Shown here in pieces: positions 27,510 to 35,609 of a stretch of 64,000 bases of DNA (positions within the stretch are counted from its first letter, which is position 1; each line of letters starts with the position of its first letter). A program made the position numbers and the translations under genes. The stretch covers positions 1,116,001 to 1,180,000 of the forward strand of contig CAVSZZ010000002.1 of the NCBI GenBank assembly GCA_963732595.1. The letters are read 5' to 3'. The notes beneath the pieces are model-generated. The model ran no database searches. It worked only from the letters and a program-made list of their open reading frames with translations, and had not been told where the DNA came from. The stretch is from JAFGXF01 sp963732595. GTDB taxonomy: Bacteria > Chloroflexota > Anaerolineae > Anaerolineales > Anaerolineaceae.

Positions 27510-27755
27510 TTAATCTCCTTGCCATTCCTTGATCAATGCTTCGAGAGCGAGGGTGATATCAGCATAAGAATCTTGAAGCTTGGCTCTCTGGCTGGGTTCC
27601 AATCCGCGTTCCTCAAGACCAGCCGCAATAGAAGTCAACTCCTTTTCAAGCTCAGAGATTTCGTCTTCAAGCTTTGAACGCTTGGTGGATGCGGGCGAAC
27701 CGCTAAACAGATCACAAGAGACTTTGGATCTGGAGTATTGATTGTGTCCGCTCAT
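27510..27755 (-). CDS. Small hypothetical protein with a coiled coil
   Basis: 81 residues. Residues 25-75 ('STKRSKLEDEISELEKELTS') form a likely two-helix coiled coil rich in Glu, Leu and Lys. No family recognised. It converges on nadE and is divergent from the flippase-like gene. Confidence 0.55.
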   Translation of the reverse strand: MSGHNQYSRSKVSCDLFSGSPASTKRSKLEDEISELEKELTSIAAGLEERGLEPSQRAKLQDSYADITLALEALIKEWQGD

Positions 27756-27832
27756 ATGATCTCACGATATAAGGAAAGCAATGTGGTAATTTGGCGCTCG
27801 GGGGAAAAGTATAACATGATAGAATTTAACCC

Positions 27833-28840
27833 ATGAAACGATGGATTTTCTGGTTGGGTATGGCAATTAGCCTGGTTTTGTTGTATTTAGCATTCCGAAA
27901 TCAAAATTTTAATACTGTGTGGGATGTAGTAAGAACTGCAAATTACGTCTGGTTGTTGCCAGGTGTGGCTGTCTATCTTCTGGCTCTCTGGGCACGGGCA
28001 TGGCGTTGGCATTACTTGTTGCGACCTCTGAAGGTGATTTCTACCAGTAAGATGTTTCCGATCGTAACCATCGGGTATATGGGTAACAATATCTACCCTT
28101 ATCGGGCAGGAGAGGTGTTGAGGGCTTACATCCTGCGGAAACGGGAGGGCGTACCAATGTCCGCCTCGCTGGCCACCATCATCGTTGAACGAGTTTTCGA
28201 TGGCGTGGTCATGTTGGGATTTGTATTTCTGAACTTGCCTGAACTTGCCAATCTCACCAGCTCATCGGGGTTCATCGGAGATATCCGCACCTTATCATTG
28301 TGGGGGGCCGGCCTCTTCCTGGGAGTTTTGGTCGCATTTCTTCTGGCAGCCATGCTTCCCCATCGCGCATTGGCTATCGCCACCTGGATGATCGATCATT
28401 TCGTACCGCTAAAAATACGAGAAAAGGCTCGGGAAATTACGAATCGATTTCTGGGTGGCCTTGAATCTTTACGGTCCCCCCGAGATGTGGCCATGGTCCT
28501 CCTAACTTCCTTTGTGATCTGGCTTCTTGAGACAGGTAAGTACTGGTTTGTGATGCATGCTTTCCCCTTTCAGGTCAGTTTCTTCGCATTGATGTTGATG
28601 AATGGCATCGTCAATCTCGCCACCACAATTCCCTCTGCACCAGGATATGTCGGCACCTTTGACGCACCGGGTATCGCCCTGTTGACCGCCTATAACGTCC
28701 CGGTCGAGGTGGCAACGGGATACACATTGCTTTTGCATGCTGCTTTATGGTTACCACCCACACTGTTGGGCGCATATTTCTTTATCGTTCGTGAAGGCAT
28801 GGAGTGGGGAAAAATACCTAAACTGGAAGACGAGTCGTAA
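27833..28840 (+). CDS. UPF0104/AglD-like flippase family membrane protein
   Basis: 335 residues, eight or so membrane helices. Motifs of the lysylphosphatidylglycerol synthase TM / UPF0104 family: 'LWARAWRWHYLLRPLK', 'IGYMGNNIYPYRAGEVLRAY', 'SASLATIIVERVFDGVVMLG' and 'NLATTIPSAPGYVGTFDAPG'. Likely transport of a lipid or lipid-linked sugar. TAGAAT at 27820-27825 sits 7 nt before the ATG, without a ribosome site. Confidence 0.85.
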   Translation: MKRWIFWLGMAISLVLLYLAFRNQNFNTVWDVVRTANYVWLLPGVAVYLLALWARAWRWHYLLRPLKVISTSKMFPIVTIGYMGNNIYPYRAGEVLRAYILRKREGVPMSASLATIIVERVFDGVVMLGFVFLNLPELANLTSSSGFIGDIRTLSLWGAGLFLGVLVAFLLAAMLPHRALAIATWMIDHFVPLKIREKAREITNRFLGGLESLRSPRDVAMVLLTSFVIWLLETGKYWFVMHAFPFQVSFFALMLMNGIVNLATTIPSAPGYVGTFDAPGIALLTAYNVPVEVATGYTLLLHAALWLPPTLLGAYFFIVREGMEWGKIPKLEDES

Positions 28841-28864
28841 TAAAAACGGATACAGAAATCCGGT

Positions 28865-28935
28865 CGAAAGACCACCCGGATGGGTGGTTGAGCCTTAAGT
28901 GCCCCCAGAGGAATTCGAATCCTCGTTTTGGCCTT
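28865..28935. repeat. Direct repeat, copy 1: tRNA-Glu 3' half plus downstream hairpin
   Basis: 71 nt repeated at 28965-29035 with two differences, exactly 100 nt apart. On the minus strand it holds a T arm, a 3' acceptor strand and the CCACCC-ATCC-GGGTGG hairpin. The 5' half of the tRNA is absent. In the anticodon-arm region two bases of the intact gene are replaced by about 20 nt able to form a small hairpin (ACACC/GGTGT). Confidence 0.85.
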
Positions 28936-28964
28936 ATCACACCTCGATGGTGTTAGAGGGCCAA

Positions 28965-29035
28965 CGAAAAACCACCCGGATGGGTGGCTGAGCCTTAAGT
29001 GCCCCCAGAGGAATTCGAATCCTCGTTTTGGCCTT
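28965..29035. repeat. Direct repeat, copy 2: 3' half of the intact tRNA-Glu gene plus terminator hairpin
   Basis: Part of the intact tRNA-Glu gene and its downstream terminator. On the minus strand CCACCC-ATCC-GGGTGG is followed by TTTTT (28987-28965), a plausible tRNA terminator. Confidence 0.85.
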
Positions 29036-29072
29036 GAGAGGGCCACGTCCTGGGCCACTAGACGATGGGGGC
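29000..29072 (-). tRNA. tRNA-Glu (anticodon CTC)
   Basis: 73 nt cloverleaf: acceptor GCCCCCA/TGGGGGC, D arm GTC...GAC with loop TAGTGGCCCAG, anticodon arm TGGCC-CTCTCAA-GGCCA (anticodon CTC, reads GAG), T arm GAGGA-TTCGAAT-TCCTC, discriminator A. CCA is not encoded. Followed on the minus strand by a hairpin and T run. Confidence 0.95.
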
Positions 29073-29126
29073 TCTTCGAGAGGCGTATTCTATCATATGC
29101 CTCAATGAGCGTCAATTAATCGCAGA

Positions 29127-29753
29127 TCAATGTTTTGGCCTATCCACCGGAATTTCTTCCACCAGATTAATCGGGCCGAGTCTGACTCGCGAACCGGAAA
29201 GATAAACGAAACTTGCAGATGCTGGATCGATTGCGATGCGTTGGAAGCTGTTCAAGTCCAAGCCCAGGAAATGTGCCAGGGTTAGTTTGATCGGATCCCC
29301 ATGTGAGACGCAGGCAATGACCGATCGTGCACCGGTATCTCGAATCAATTTATCAAGCGCCGCGACGATCACATTCTGTTTATCAGAAAAACTCTCCCCA
29401 TGTGGAAAAGTAAATTTGGCTGGTTGTTCATGGATGTCCCGCCAGAGTTCCAGCCGCCGCAAAGCAGGGATGGATTTTCCCTGCCAGTCACCCACATTGA
29501 TTTCGGTTAATGCCGGAAGAACCTGGACGGGCAAGTCTTTCAATTTTGCAAGCGGCTGAGCTGTTTCCACTGTTCTCTCAAGCGGGCTGGAATAGATGGC
29601 TCTGATCGGAAAATTGGCAAGTTTAGTGGATAACGCTTCTGCCTGTTGTAAACCATGTGTGTTTAATGATATACCGGGCAGGTGTCCTGCCAGACGGCTA
29701 CCCACGTAATCCGTTTCTCCGTGTCTGATCAATATCAGTAATGCCATGCTCAC
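29127..29753 (-). CDS. Histidine phosphatase (phosphoglycerate mutase-like)
   Basis: 208 residues. The phosphohistidine motif RHGET is 'LILIRHGETDYVGSRLAGHL'; the second histidine is in 'VIACVSHGDPIKLTLAHFLG', and 'RAIYSSPLERTVETAQPLA' completes the pocket. Substrate undetermined (alpha-ribazole phosphate, sugar phosphates and others are possible). Start GTG 29753 overlaps the rarA stop as GTGA; ATG 29747 is an alternative. Second gene of the rarA unit. Confidence 0.85.
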   Translation of the reverse strand: MSMALLILIRHGETDYVGSRLAGHLPGISLNTHGLQQAEALSTKLANFPIRAIYSSPLERTVETAQPLAKLKDLPVQVLPALTEINVGDWQGKSIPALRRLELWRDIHEQPAKFTFPHGESFSDKQNVIVAALDKLIRDTGARSVIACVSHGDPIKLTLAHFLGLDLNSFQRIAIDPASASFVYLSGSRVRLGPINLVEEIPVDRPKH

Positions 29754-31102
29754 TTGCCTTTCTGTTCTTTTATTACTTTAGCCTGTGCGTCTCGCCAACT
29801 CTTCAACCGGTCAGAAACATTCGCCTCATATCCCTGGTCGGAAGGATTATAGAACACCTTTCCACGGATGGTGTCAGGGAGGTACTGTTGAGGGGTGAAA
29901 TGCTCAGGGAAATCATGTGGATATTGGTAGCCTTTCCCGTGTCCGAGTCCAGGTCCATCACGGCTGGCATCCATCAAATGGGAAGGAACCTCTCCGACGC
30001 CATCGGCTTGAATGCCTTCCAGGGCTGTGAAATATGCACCGGCGGAGTTGGATTTGGGCGCTGTGGAAAGATATAGAGTGGCTTCCACGATGGGGTAGAC
30101 CCCTTCAGGCAAACCAATGTATTCGTATGCAGAGGCCGCAGCCGATACGACCACGATACCCATGGGATCAGCCAGGCCGATGTCTTCGCCGGCCAGGACG
30201 ATCAGTCGCCGAAGGATGAAACGAGGGTCCTCCCCTGCATGTAACATCTTAGCCAGCCAGTACAGCGCGGCATCCGGGTCGGAACCGCGCACGGATTTGA
30301 TGAATGCGGAGATGGTGTCGTAATGGGCATCGCCGTTGCGATCATAGAGGACGGCTCGCTTCTGAATGGATTCCTGGGCAATATCGATATCAATATGGAT
30401 TGACCCATGCGTGTCCGGTTTGGTGCTCTCGACGGCCAATTCAAGTGCGTTCAGCGCATTGCGGGCATCACCACCAGAAATATTCACCAGGTGTTGAAAG
30501 GCATCCGGATCGATGGTTAGTTTCCGATTGCCATACCCTCGGATTGGGTCAGAAATGGCACGTTCAAGTATGAGCCGGATATCTTCGCTGGTCAGTGCAT
30601 ATAACTGAAAGATTCGCGATCGGGAAACGAGCGCCTTAATGACGTCGAAGTATGGGTTCTCTGTTGTTGCGCCGATCAGGGTGATCAATCCTGTTTCAAC
30701 ATGCGGCAGGAGCGCATCCTGCTGGGATTTGTTCCAACGATGCACTTCATCAATGAACAGGATCGTTTTCTGGCGATGCAGACGGCGACGTTCACGAGCG
30801 TCTTCCAAGATACGCCTCAAATCCGCGACCCCCGCCAGAACAGCCGAAATGGTGACAAAATGGGAGCTGGTCTTTTGAGCAACCAGTTGAGCGAGTGTGG
30901 TTTTACCGGTCCCAGGTGGACCGAACATGATGATGGATGAGAATAACCGATCGCTTTCAATTGCGCGGCGAAGCAGTTTACCTGGGCTGATGATGTGGTC
31001 CTGACCGACAAATTCATCCAGGTTGGCTGGGCGCATGCGAGCTGCCAGGGGAGCTTCGATTTGCATACGTTCTTGCATGGCGTGGTCAAATAGATCAGTC
31101 AT
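29750..31102 (-). CDS. rarA: Replication-associated recombination protein A (AAA+ ATPase)
   Basis: About 450 residues from ATG 31102 ('MTDLFDHAMQERMQIEAPLA'). Motifs: 'PANLDEFVGQDHIISPGKLL', Walker A 'MFGPPGTGKTTLAQLVAQ', Walker B 'TILFIDEVHRWNKSQQDALL', sensor 1 'LIGATTENPYFDV', 'SGGDARNALNALELAVE', and the C-terminal MgsA domain ('DPDAALYWLAKMLHAGEDPR', 'YPHDFPEHFTPQQYLPD'). It acts at stalled replication forks. The frame extends further upstream, but ATG 31102 matches family N-termini. Confidence 0.95.
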   Translation of the reverse strand: MTDLFDHAMQERMQIEAPLAARMRPANLDEFVGQDHIISPGKLLRRAIESDRLFSSIIMFGPPGTGKTTLAQLVAQKTSSHFVTISAVLAGVADLRRILEDARERRRLHRQKTILFIDEVHRWNKSQQDALLPHVETGLITLIGATTENPYFDVIKALVSRSRIFQLYALTSEDIRLILERAISDPIRGYGNRKLTIDPDAFQHLVNISGGDARNALNALELAVESTKPDTHGSIHIDIDIAQESIQKRAVLYDRNGDAHYDTISAFIKSVRGSDPDAALYWLAKMLHAGEDPRFILRRLIVLAGEDIGLADPMGIVVVSAAASAYEYIGLPEGVYPIVEATLYLSTAPKSNSAGAYFTALEGIQADGVGEVPSHLMDASRDGPGLGHGKGYQYPHDFPEHFTPQQYLPDTIRGKVFYNPSDQGYEANVSDRLKSWRDAQAKVIKEQKGK

Positions 31103-31186
31103 GGTTGGGGCATCAGTATAACGTGAAAATCGCAGTGAGGCAACGCCACACTGATTGATCATTAAGAATTTGTTGAATATTAATAG

Positions 31187-31215
31187 AAAAAGACCGTCCG
31201 ATTAAGGACGGTCTT
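31187..31215 (-). terminator. Intrinsic terminator of the 19-codon ORF
   Basis: AAGACCGTCC/GGACGGTCTT (31190-31199 and 31206-31215), 6-nt loop, then TTTTT on the minus strand (31191-31187). It lies 18 nt after the stop of the small ORF and before rarA. Confidence 0.85.
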
Positions 31216-31232
31216 CTGGCGGCTGCAGCACC

Positions 31233-31292
31233 TTACTCAATAGCGAGGAGGGGTGCCGCAGCGCCACGTCTAAAACATGAACTATCACACAT
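31233..31292 (-). CDS. 19-residue small ORF with its own promoter, ribosome site and terminator
   Basis: ATG 31292 to TAA 31233 encodes MCDSSCFRRGAAAPLLAIE. GAGGAGGT at 31310-31303 is a full-length Shine-Dalgarno match about 11 nt upstream. A consensus promoter (31372-31344) and an intrinsic terminator (31215-31187) frame it, giving a transcript of about 150 nt. The second half of the ORF (31266-31252) can pair with the segment after the stop (31232-31217) in a 15-bp stem with one bulge and one mismatch. No family recognised. It could be a leader peptide for rarA, a modified or secreted small peptide, or part of a structured RNA. Confidence 0.5.
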   Translation of the reverse strand: MCDSSCFRRGAAAPLLAIE

Positions 31293-31343
31293 TTTTGACA
31301 CCACCTCCTCATCTTTAGAATGGCATGAGATTGGTATGACAAG

Positions 31344-31372
31344 AGTATCTCATGGACGCTATAATCTGTCAA
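31344..31372 (-). promoter_or_regulatory. Consensus promoter reading toward the 19-codon ORF
   Basis: TTGACA (31372-31367), a 17-nt spacer and GATACT (31349-31344) on the minus strand. It overlaps the divergent plus-strand -10 TATAAT at 31360-31365, so the two promoters compete for the same DNA. Confidence 0.7.
31360..31365 (+). promoter_or_regulatory. -10 box of the DUF2085 gene
   Basis: TATAAT 24 nt before ATG 31390, inside the spacer and -35 region of the divergent promoter. Confidence 0.5.
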
Positions 31373-31389
31373 ATGGACTGAATATCAGC

Positions 31390-32217
31390 ATGAGCGCCAG
31401 AAAGCCACCAATAAATCAATTCAATAGAAAACGCAACCAATCGTTATTAATTGGCGTATGTATTATTGGAATCATGATCGCCAGTTCTTGGTATGCATTT
31501 ACTCCTCAGGGTTTTCTGGACAAGCTGGACGCAGTGGGTTACGCGGTCTGTCATCGCATTCCTTCCCATTCCTTCACCGTAAATGGCAGACCACTACCGC
31601 TCTGTGCTCGATGCAGTGGGATGTATCTGGGAGCATTACTGGGTTTGATAGTTCAATACTTTAAGGGGAAGCGCGCTGGTGGATTTTCGCGTAAATGGCT
31701 GATCGTTCTTTGTTCGCTTGGGGTCTTATTCATCGTTGATGGAGTGAACTCCTTCCTGACGATTTTCATGGATGAGGCTCTGCTCTATCCACCTCAGAAT
31801 TGGGTAAGACTGTTTACGGGATGGAGTGTCGGATTGTTGATCGCCGCTCTCATCTACCCGATTTTTACCCAAACTGTCTGGCAAGATTGGGAGCCGGGAG
31901 CCGTCCTGGACAGGAAAGCCCCCACCCTGATATTAGTATCCGGAAGCCTCCTTATCATTGCAGGAATCCTTTCTGGTGTTGCTGCTATTCTTTATCCGCT
32001 GGCAATCCTCAGTGCGGTTGGAGTTGTGTTAATATTGACAATGGTTTACACCGTCCTTATGTTAATGTTATTCAAACAAGAAAACAGATATAATCATTTT
32101 AAAGAGTTGGCGCTTGTTTTCTCTGGCGGCCTGTTATTGACGTTGATTCAAATCGGCCTCTTTGATCTGGTGAGGTATTTATTGACGGAAACCTGGAGTG
32201 GATTACCTCTATTATGA
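31390..32217 (+). CDS. DUF2085 family membrane protein
   Basis: 275 residues. DUF2085 signature: 'GYAVCHRIPSHSFTVNGRPL' followed by 'PLCARCSGMYLGALLGLI', with three conserved cysteines and a histidine that may bind metal. About six membrane helices follow, ending in 'GGLLLTLIQIGLFDLVRYLL'. Function unknown. The frame extends upstream through the promoter; ATG 31390 is preferred. It is followed after 20 nt by a DUF4126 gene, likely an operon. Confidence 0.85.
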   Translation: MSARKPPINQFNRKRNQSLLIGVCIIGIMIASSWYAFTPQGFLDKLDAVGYAVCHRIPSHSFTVNGRPLPLCARCSGMYLGALLGLIVQYFKGKRAGGFSRKWLIVLCSLGVLFIVDGVNSFLTIFMDEALLYPPQNWVRLFTGWSVGLLIAALIYPIFTQTVWQDWEPGAVLDRKAPTLILVSGSLLIIAGILSGVAAILYPLAILSAVGVVLILTMVYTVLMLMLFKQENRYNHFKELALVFSGGLLLTLIQIGLFDLVRYLLTETWSGLPLL

Positions 32218-32237
32218 TGAAGAAGGGAAAAAAATAA

Positions 32238-32804
32238 ATGGAACTTTTAGGAGTTATGACGGCTTTTGGCCTGTCAGCCAGTGCGGGATTAAATGCTTAT
32301 ATTCCGTTGCTTACGGTAGCATTACTGGCGAGATTCACGAATTTAATTGCCCTGCAATCCCCCTGGGATACTTTAACCAGCTGGTGGGTGATCGGAGTTC
32401 TGGCCGTCCTGAGTGCAGTGGAATTCCTTGCTGATAAGGTACCTGCGGTTAACCATATCAACGACCTCATTCAGACCTTCATACGACCGGTAGCGGGTGC
32501 GGTCTTGTTCGCCGCAAGTGCGAATGTAATCACAGACATCCACCCAATCTTATCGCTTTCCATCGGGTTGCTTGTGGCAGGTGGTGTACATACGGTAAAG
32601 GCAGGTGCGATTCGCCCGGCAGTCACAGCGACAACCGGGGGCGCGGGCAATGTGCCGGTATCCATCATGGAAGATGTCGTCTCCACAGTAGTGTCGGTTT
32701 TATCCGTACTCATCCCGATTGTAGTGGCGTGTGTCCTCATACTGGTAACCGCCTGGATCATCTGGTTGTTGTGGCGTAAAGCTAACTCAACCCAACTTAC
32801 TTAA
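32238..32804 (+). CDS. DUF4126 family membrane protein
   Basis: 188 residues, small-residue-rich membrane protein. Family blocks: 'TAFGLSASAGLNAYIPLLTV', 'AVEFLADKVPAVNHINDLIQ', 'VAGGVHTVKAGAIRPAVTAT' and 'GNVPVSIMEDVVSTVVSVLS'. Function unknown. Probably co-transcribed with the DUF2085 gene. Confidence 0.85.
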   Translation: MELLGVMTAFGLSASAGLNAYIPLLTVALLARFTNLIALQSPWDTLTSWWVIGVLAVLSAVEFLADKVPAVNHINDLIQTFIRPVAGAVLFAASANVITDIHPILSLSIGLLVAGGVHTVKAGAIRPAVTATTGGAGNVPVSIMEDVVSTVVSVLSVLIPIVVACVLILVTAWIIWLLWRKANSTQLT

Positions 32805-32809
32805 TGAGA

Positions 32810-32845
32810 ATCAAACGCCCTGGCTTACCCAGGGTGTTTGATTTA
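32810..32845. terminator. Bidirectional terminator between DUF4126 and the thiamine operon
   Basis: ATCAAACGCCCTGG (32810-32823) pairs with CCAGGGTGTTTGAT (32829-32842, one G-T pair). T-rich on the plus side (TTTATT). It separates convergent genes. Confidence 0.7.
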
Positions 32846-33907
32846 TTGGGCACAGCCCTCAAGTAGCACGAGACCTTCTTCTTTGGGTGTGATAATTATC
32901 TGAGTCCCTGGCGGGGTTTGAACGGGAAGTTCGAAAACAAGTATTTCTTTTCCAATGGCAACCTCGGTACGATAATAATGACCCTGGAAGACACAGTCCC
33001 GAACAGTGCCACTGATTCCTCTTTGATTACCTTTTATTAAGTTAACACTATCCGGTCGGACCAGCAGATTGATACGCGCACCCTGCGTGGGTTGGCAATT
33101 CAATCCCTTAATCTTGATGTTCCCCAAAACTGACCGGAGGACAAGGGGTTGTGTTGATACAACTTCAGCTTGAATTACCGAACCGAGTCCAAGAAAATTC
33201 GCCACCCAGCTCGAGTTGGGTGAATGATACAGTTCCTCAGGAGTTCCCACTTGGGCGAGCCGGCCCTCTGACAGCAGCAGGATCCTATCTGCCAGGGTGA
33301 AGGCTTCCTCCTGGTCATGGGTGACATAGATTGCTGGAACCCCGGCTGATTTCAATATCCGGCGGATTTCGACTGTCAGTTGCTCACGTAACTTGCGGTC
33401 CAATGCTCCAAGCGGCTCATCCAACATGATCAATTTAGGTTCAGGCGCCAGCGTTCTTGCCAGGGCGATCCGTTGTTGTTCACCTCCTGACAGGTTCTGG
33501 ACTCGTCGATCAGCGAAGCTGCTCATACTGACGCGGTCAAGTTCGGCAGCCACCCGGAGGGCAATCATTCTTTCAGGAAGATGTTGCATACGCAGCCCAA
33601 AAGCCACGTTTTCATAAACAGTCAGATGAGGGAAAAGGGCATAATCCTGGAACATGAAACCGAATGACCGGCGCTCCGGGGGGATACTTGCCAGGTCCTC
33701 ACCATGCCAGGTGACCCGCCCACTCTCAAAAGGCTCAAGCCCGGCGACGATGCGCAGCAGTGTGCTTTTACCACTCCCAGAAGGTCCCAATAGACAAAGC
33801 ACCTCCTTATCGCCGAGAGAAAATGATAGATCATTGATCAGAGGAATGCCCTCATAGTATTTAACCAGGTTATCAACGTTCAGAGTGGACTTTTCAGGTG
33901 GTGTCAT
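32843..33907 (-). CDS. ABC transporter ATP-binding protein of the thiamine operon
   Basis: 354 residues from ATG 33907, which overlaps the permease stop as ATGA. Walker A 'LLGPSGSGKSTLLRIVAGLE', Q-loop 'FGFMFQDYALFPHLTVYENV', signature 'NLSGGEQQRIALARTLAPEP', Walker B 'LIMLDEPLGALDRKLREQ' and H-loop 'IYVTHDQEEAFTL'. The C-terminal 110 residues form a TOBE-like domain, so it is longer than classical ThiQ and closer to PotA/FbpC types. The thiamine role rests on the riboswitch and neighbours. Confidence 0.88.
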   Translation of the reverse strand: MTPPEKSTLNVDNLVKYYEGIPLINDLSFSLGDKEVLCLLGPSGSGKSTLLRIVAGLEPFESGRVTWHGEDLASIPPERRSFGFMFQDYALFPHLTVYENVAFGLRMQHLPERMIALRVAAELDRVSMSSFADRRVQNLSGGEQQRIALARTLAPEPKLIMLDEPLGALDRKLREQLTVEIRRILKSAGVPAIYVTHDQEEAFTLADRILLLSEGRLAQVGTPEELYHSPNSSWVANFLGLGSVIQAEVVSTQPLVLRSVLGNIKIKGLNCQPTQGARINLLVRPDSVNLIKGNQRGISGTVRDCVFQGHYYRTEVAIGKEILVFELPVQTPPGTQIIITPKEEGLVLLEGCAQ

Positions 33908-34728
33908 TTTGTCTTTCCCGCCCCCCGCATGGAGAGGATTTGAATTAGGAGGATACCCAGGATACACAGGCTCATTAATATGGTCGACATGGCCATGGCC
34001 TGACCATAATTCATCTGTCCGGGTTGGGTAAGAAACCTGAAGATGGCGATAGGGATAGTAGGATACCCTGACCGGTTGAGGAAGGTGGTCGCACCGAATT
34101 CACCCAATGAGATGCTGAAGGAGAAGATCACGGAAACCAGGATCGACCCCCGTAATATGGGCAGGTAGATGCTTCTGAAAACCTGTCCGGGGGTTGCTCC
34201 CAGTGTGCGGGCTGATTGGGTCAGAGAGAGAGGTATGGCTTCAAGGGCCGGCTGCAGGACGCGTACGACTACAGGTAAAGCCACTAATGCATGGGCGACC
34301 GGAAGCAGCATGGGAAAAGGAATCTGATAAAGCCAAGTGTCATTGTAAGCCAGCAAGAGCCCGAGGCCGAGAGTGACCGCGGAAGACCCTAATGGCAGCA
34401 TGAGAATAGGTTCCATCAGCCAGTTGATGCGCGAGGGTTGTTTTAAAGCCATGACGACCAGGATTCCCAGCGGAACCGTGATCGCCACCGTAAACAAACC
34501 AAACTGGAGTGAGTTGACGATCGCCTCACCAGGTGGAACATAAAACAAGTCATTACTTCGATTTGTCAGCAATGCCAGATAATAGGCCCAGGGATTTCCC
34601 AGAAGGTCATTCGTTGAAATCGCCAGTGAGCGTAGGGCCAGTGCCACCAGCGGGCTGATAAAGAGCAGGAACAGGGTCAGCAGCACCGCCAGACTCAGGG
34701 CTTTTTTGTAAACAGGGGCGCTCTTCAA
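33904..34728 (-). CDS. ABC transporter permease, second subunit (thiamine operon)
   Basis: 274 residues, six membrane helices. The EAA loop is 'ALEAIPLSLTQSARTLGATP', followed by 'GQVFRSIYLPILRGSILVSV'. Corresponds to the C-terminal half of ThiP-type permeases. Overlaps both neighbours by 4 nt. Confidence 0.85.
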   Translation of the reverse strand: MKSAPVYKKALSLAVLLTLFLLFISPLVALALRSLAISTNDLLGNPWAYYLALLTNRSNDLFYVPPGEAIVNSLQFGLFTVAITVPLGILVVMALKQPSRINWLMEPILMLPLGSSAVTLGLGLLLAYNDTWLYQIPFPMLLPVAHALVALPVVVRVLQPALEAIPLSLTQSARTLGATPGQVFRSIYLPILRGSILVSVIFSFSISLGEFGATTFLNRSGYPTIPIAIFRFLTQPGQMNYGQAMAMSTILMSLCILGILLIQILSMRGAGKTK

Positions 34729-35609
34729 CTCTGCGCCTGTTTTAATACCGGATTAAGTTCAAGCGTCTGTCTTCGGCTGACCCTGGCATAAACAAAGGAT
34801 AGACCAAGGGTCATGAAGATTTGGATCAGGGAAAGGATAGTCGCCATGCGCAGGTTCAACATCTGGATGGCCTGGACATAGATCTCAACCTCAAGCGTCG
34901 CAAATAAGGGTCCTCCTAAAAGGAGGACTACGCCAAAGCTGGTAAAGTCGAAAATAAAGACGAGCAGTGAGGCAGAGAGGATCGCAGGCGCCAGCAACGG
35001 GATTATGATCTTAATGACTGTTTGCAACCGACTGGCACCCAGCATGCGTGCACTCGCAGCGTAGCCCGGATTCAATTTGGACCAGGCTTCTGCAACGATC
35101 AGCAGAACGATGGAGGTATTATAGAAGACATGACCGAGTATGATTGCCCAGAATGAGTTCATCAACTGGATAGGTGGAGTTTCGAGGCGTAAAAGGGTCA
35201 TTAAGACATCATTAATCACGCCGGATGGGCCGAGGAGGGAATTAAAACAAGCAGATACGACCACTGTGGGCAGGATGAATGGCACGATCAATAATGCTTT
35301 TAGAAGATTCCGCCCTGGAAACTGGTAGTGAGATAAGACATACGCTCCAGGTAAACCGATGCATAGTGTCAAGGCCATTGATACCATTGCCTGGGCGATG
35401 GTGAACCCCAGTGGTTTTAGGATAACTGTCCATTCAGAGGATGATAAGCTTAAGCCCTGCTGAAAGAGATTTGAGCGCTTGATGATCTCGATCAACGGAG
35501 TGAAGAAGAAAGCCAACAGAAACAGGACCGGCACGATCCAGAGCGTGATGGTACGCCAGGTCGGTGTATGGTAATGCCTGGAACTCACCGCAGCATCACT
35601 CCGTTCCAA
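34725..35609 (-). CDS. ABC transporter permease, first subunit (thiamine operon)
   Basis: 294 residues, six membrane helices. EAA loop 'AEAWSKLNPGYAASARMLGA', then 'SRLQTVIKIIIPLLAPAILS'. 'VVVSACFNSLLGPSGVINDV' is typical of thiamine/iron-type permeases. The ThiP function seems split over two genes here, each half one subunit. Start overlaps the end of the binding-protein gene by about 25 nt. Confidence 0.85.
   Translation of the reverse strand: MERSDAAVSSRHYHTPTWRTITLWIVPVLFLLAFFFTPLIEIIKRSNLFQQGLSLSSSEWTVILKPLGFTIAQAMVSMALTLCIGLPGAYVLSHYQFPGRNLLKALLIVPFILPTVVVSACFNSLLGPSGVINDVLMTLLRLETPPIQLMNSFWAIILGHVFYNTSIVLLIVAEAWSKLNPGYAASARMLGASRLQTVIKIIIPLLAPAILSASLLVFIFDFTSFGVVLLLGGPLFATLEVEIYVQAIQMLNLRMATILSLIQIFMTLGLSFVYARVSRRQTLELNPVLKQAQS

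Noticed and set aside
28900..28968. Second tRNA-Glu gene
   Set aside because: The copy has no D arm or 5' acceptor strand and carries an insert in the anticodon arm, so it cannot fold as a functional tRNA.
31217..31266. Long hairpin considered as SRP RNA or 6S RNA
   Set aside because: It lacks the conserved SRP apical loop and the 6S open-complex-like bubble; it fits better as part of the small-ORF transcript.
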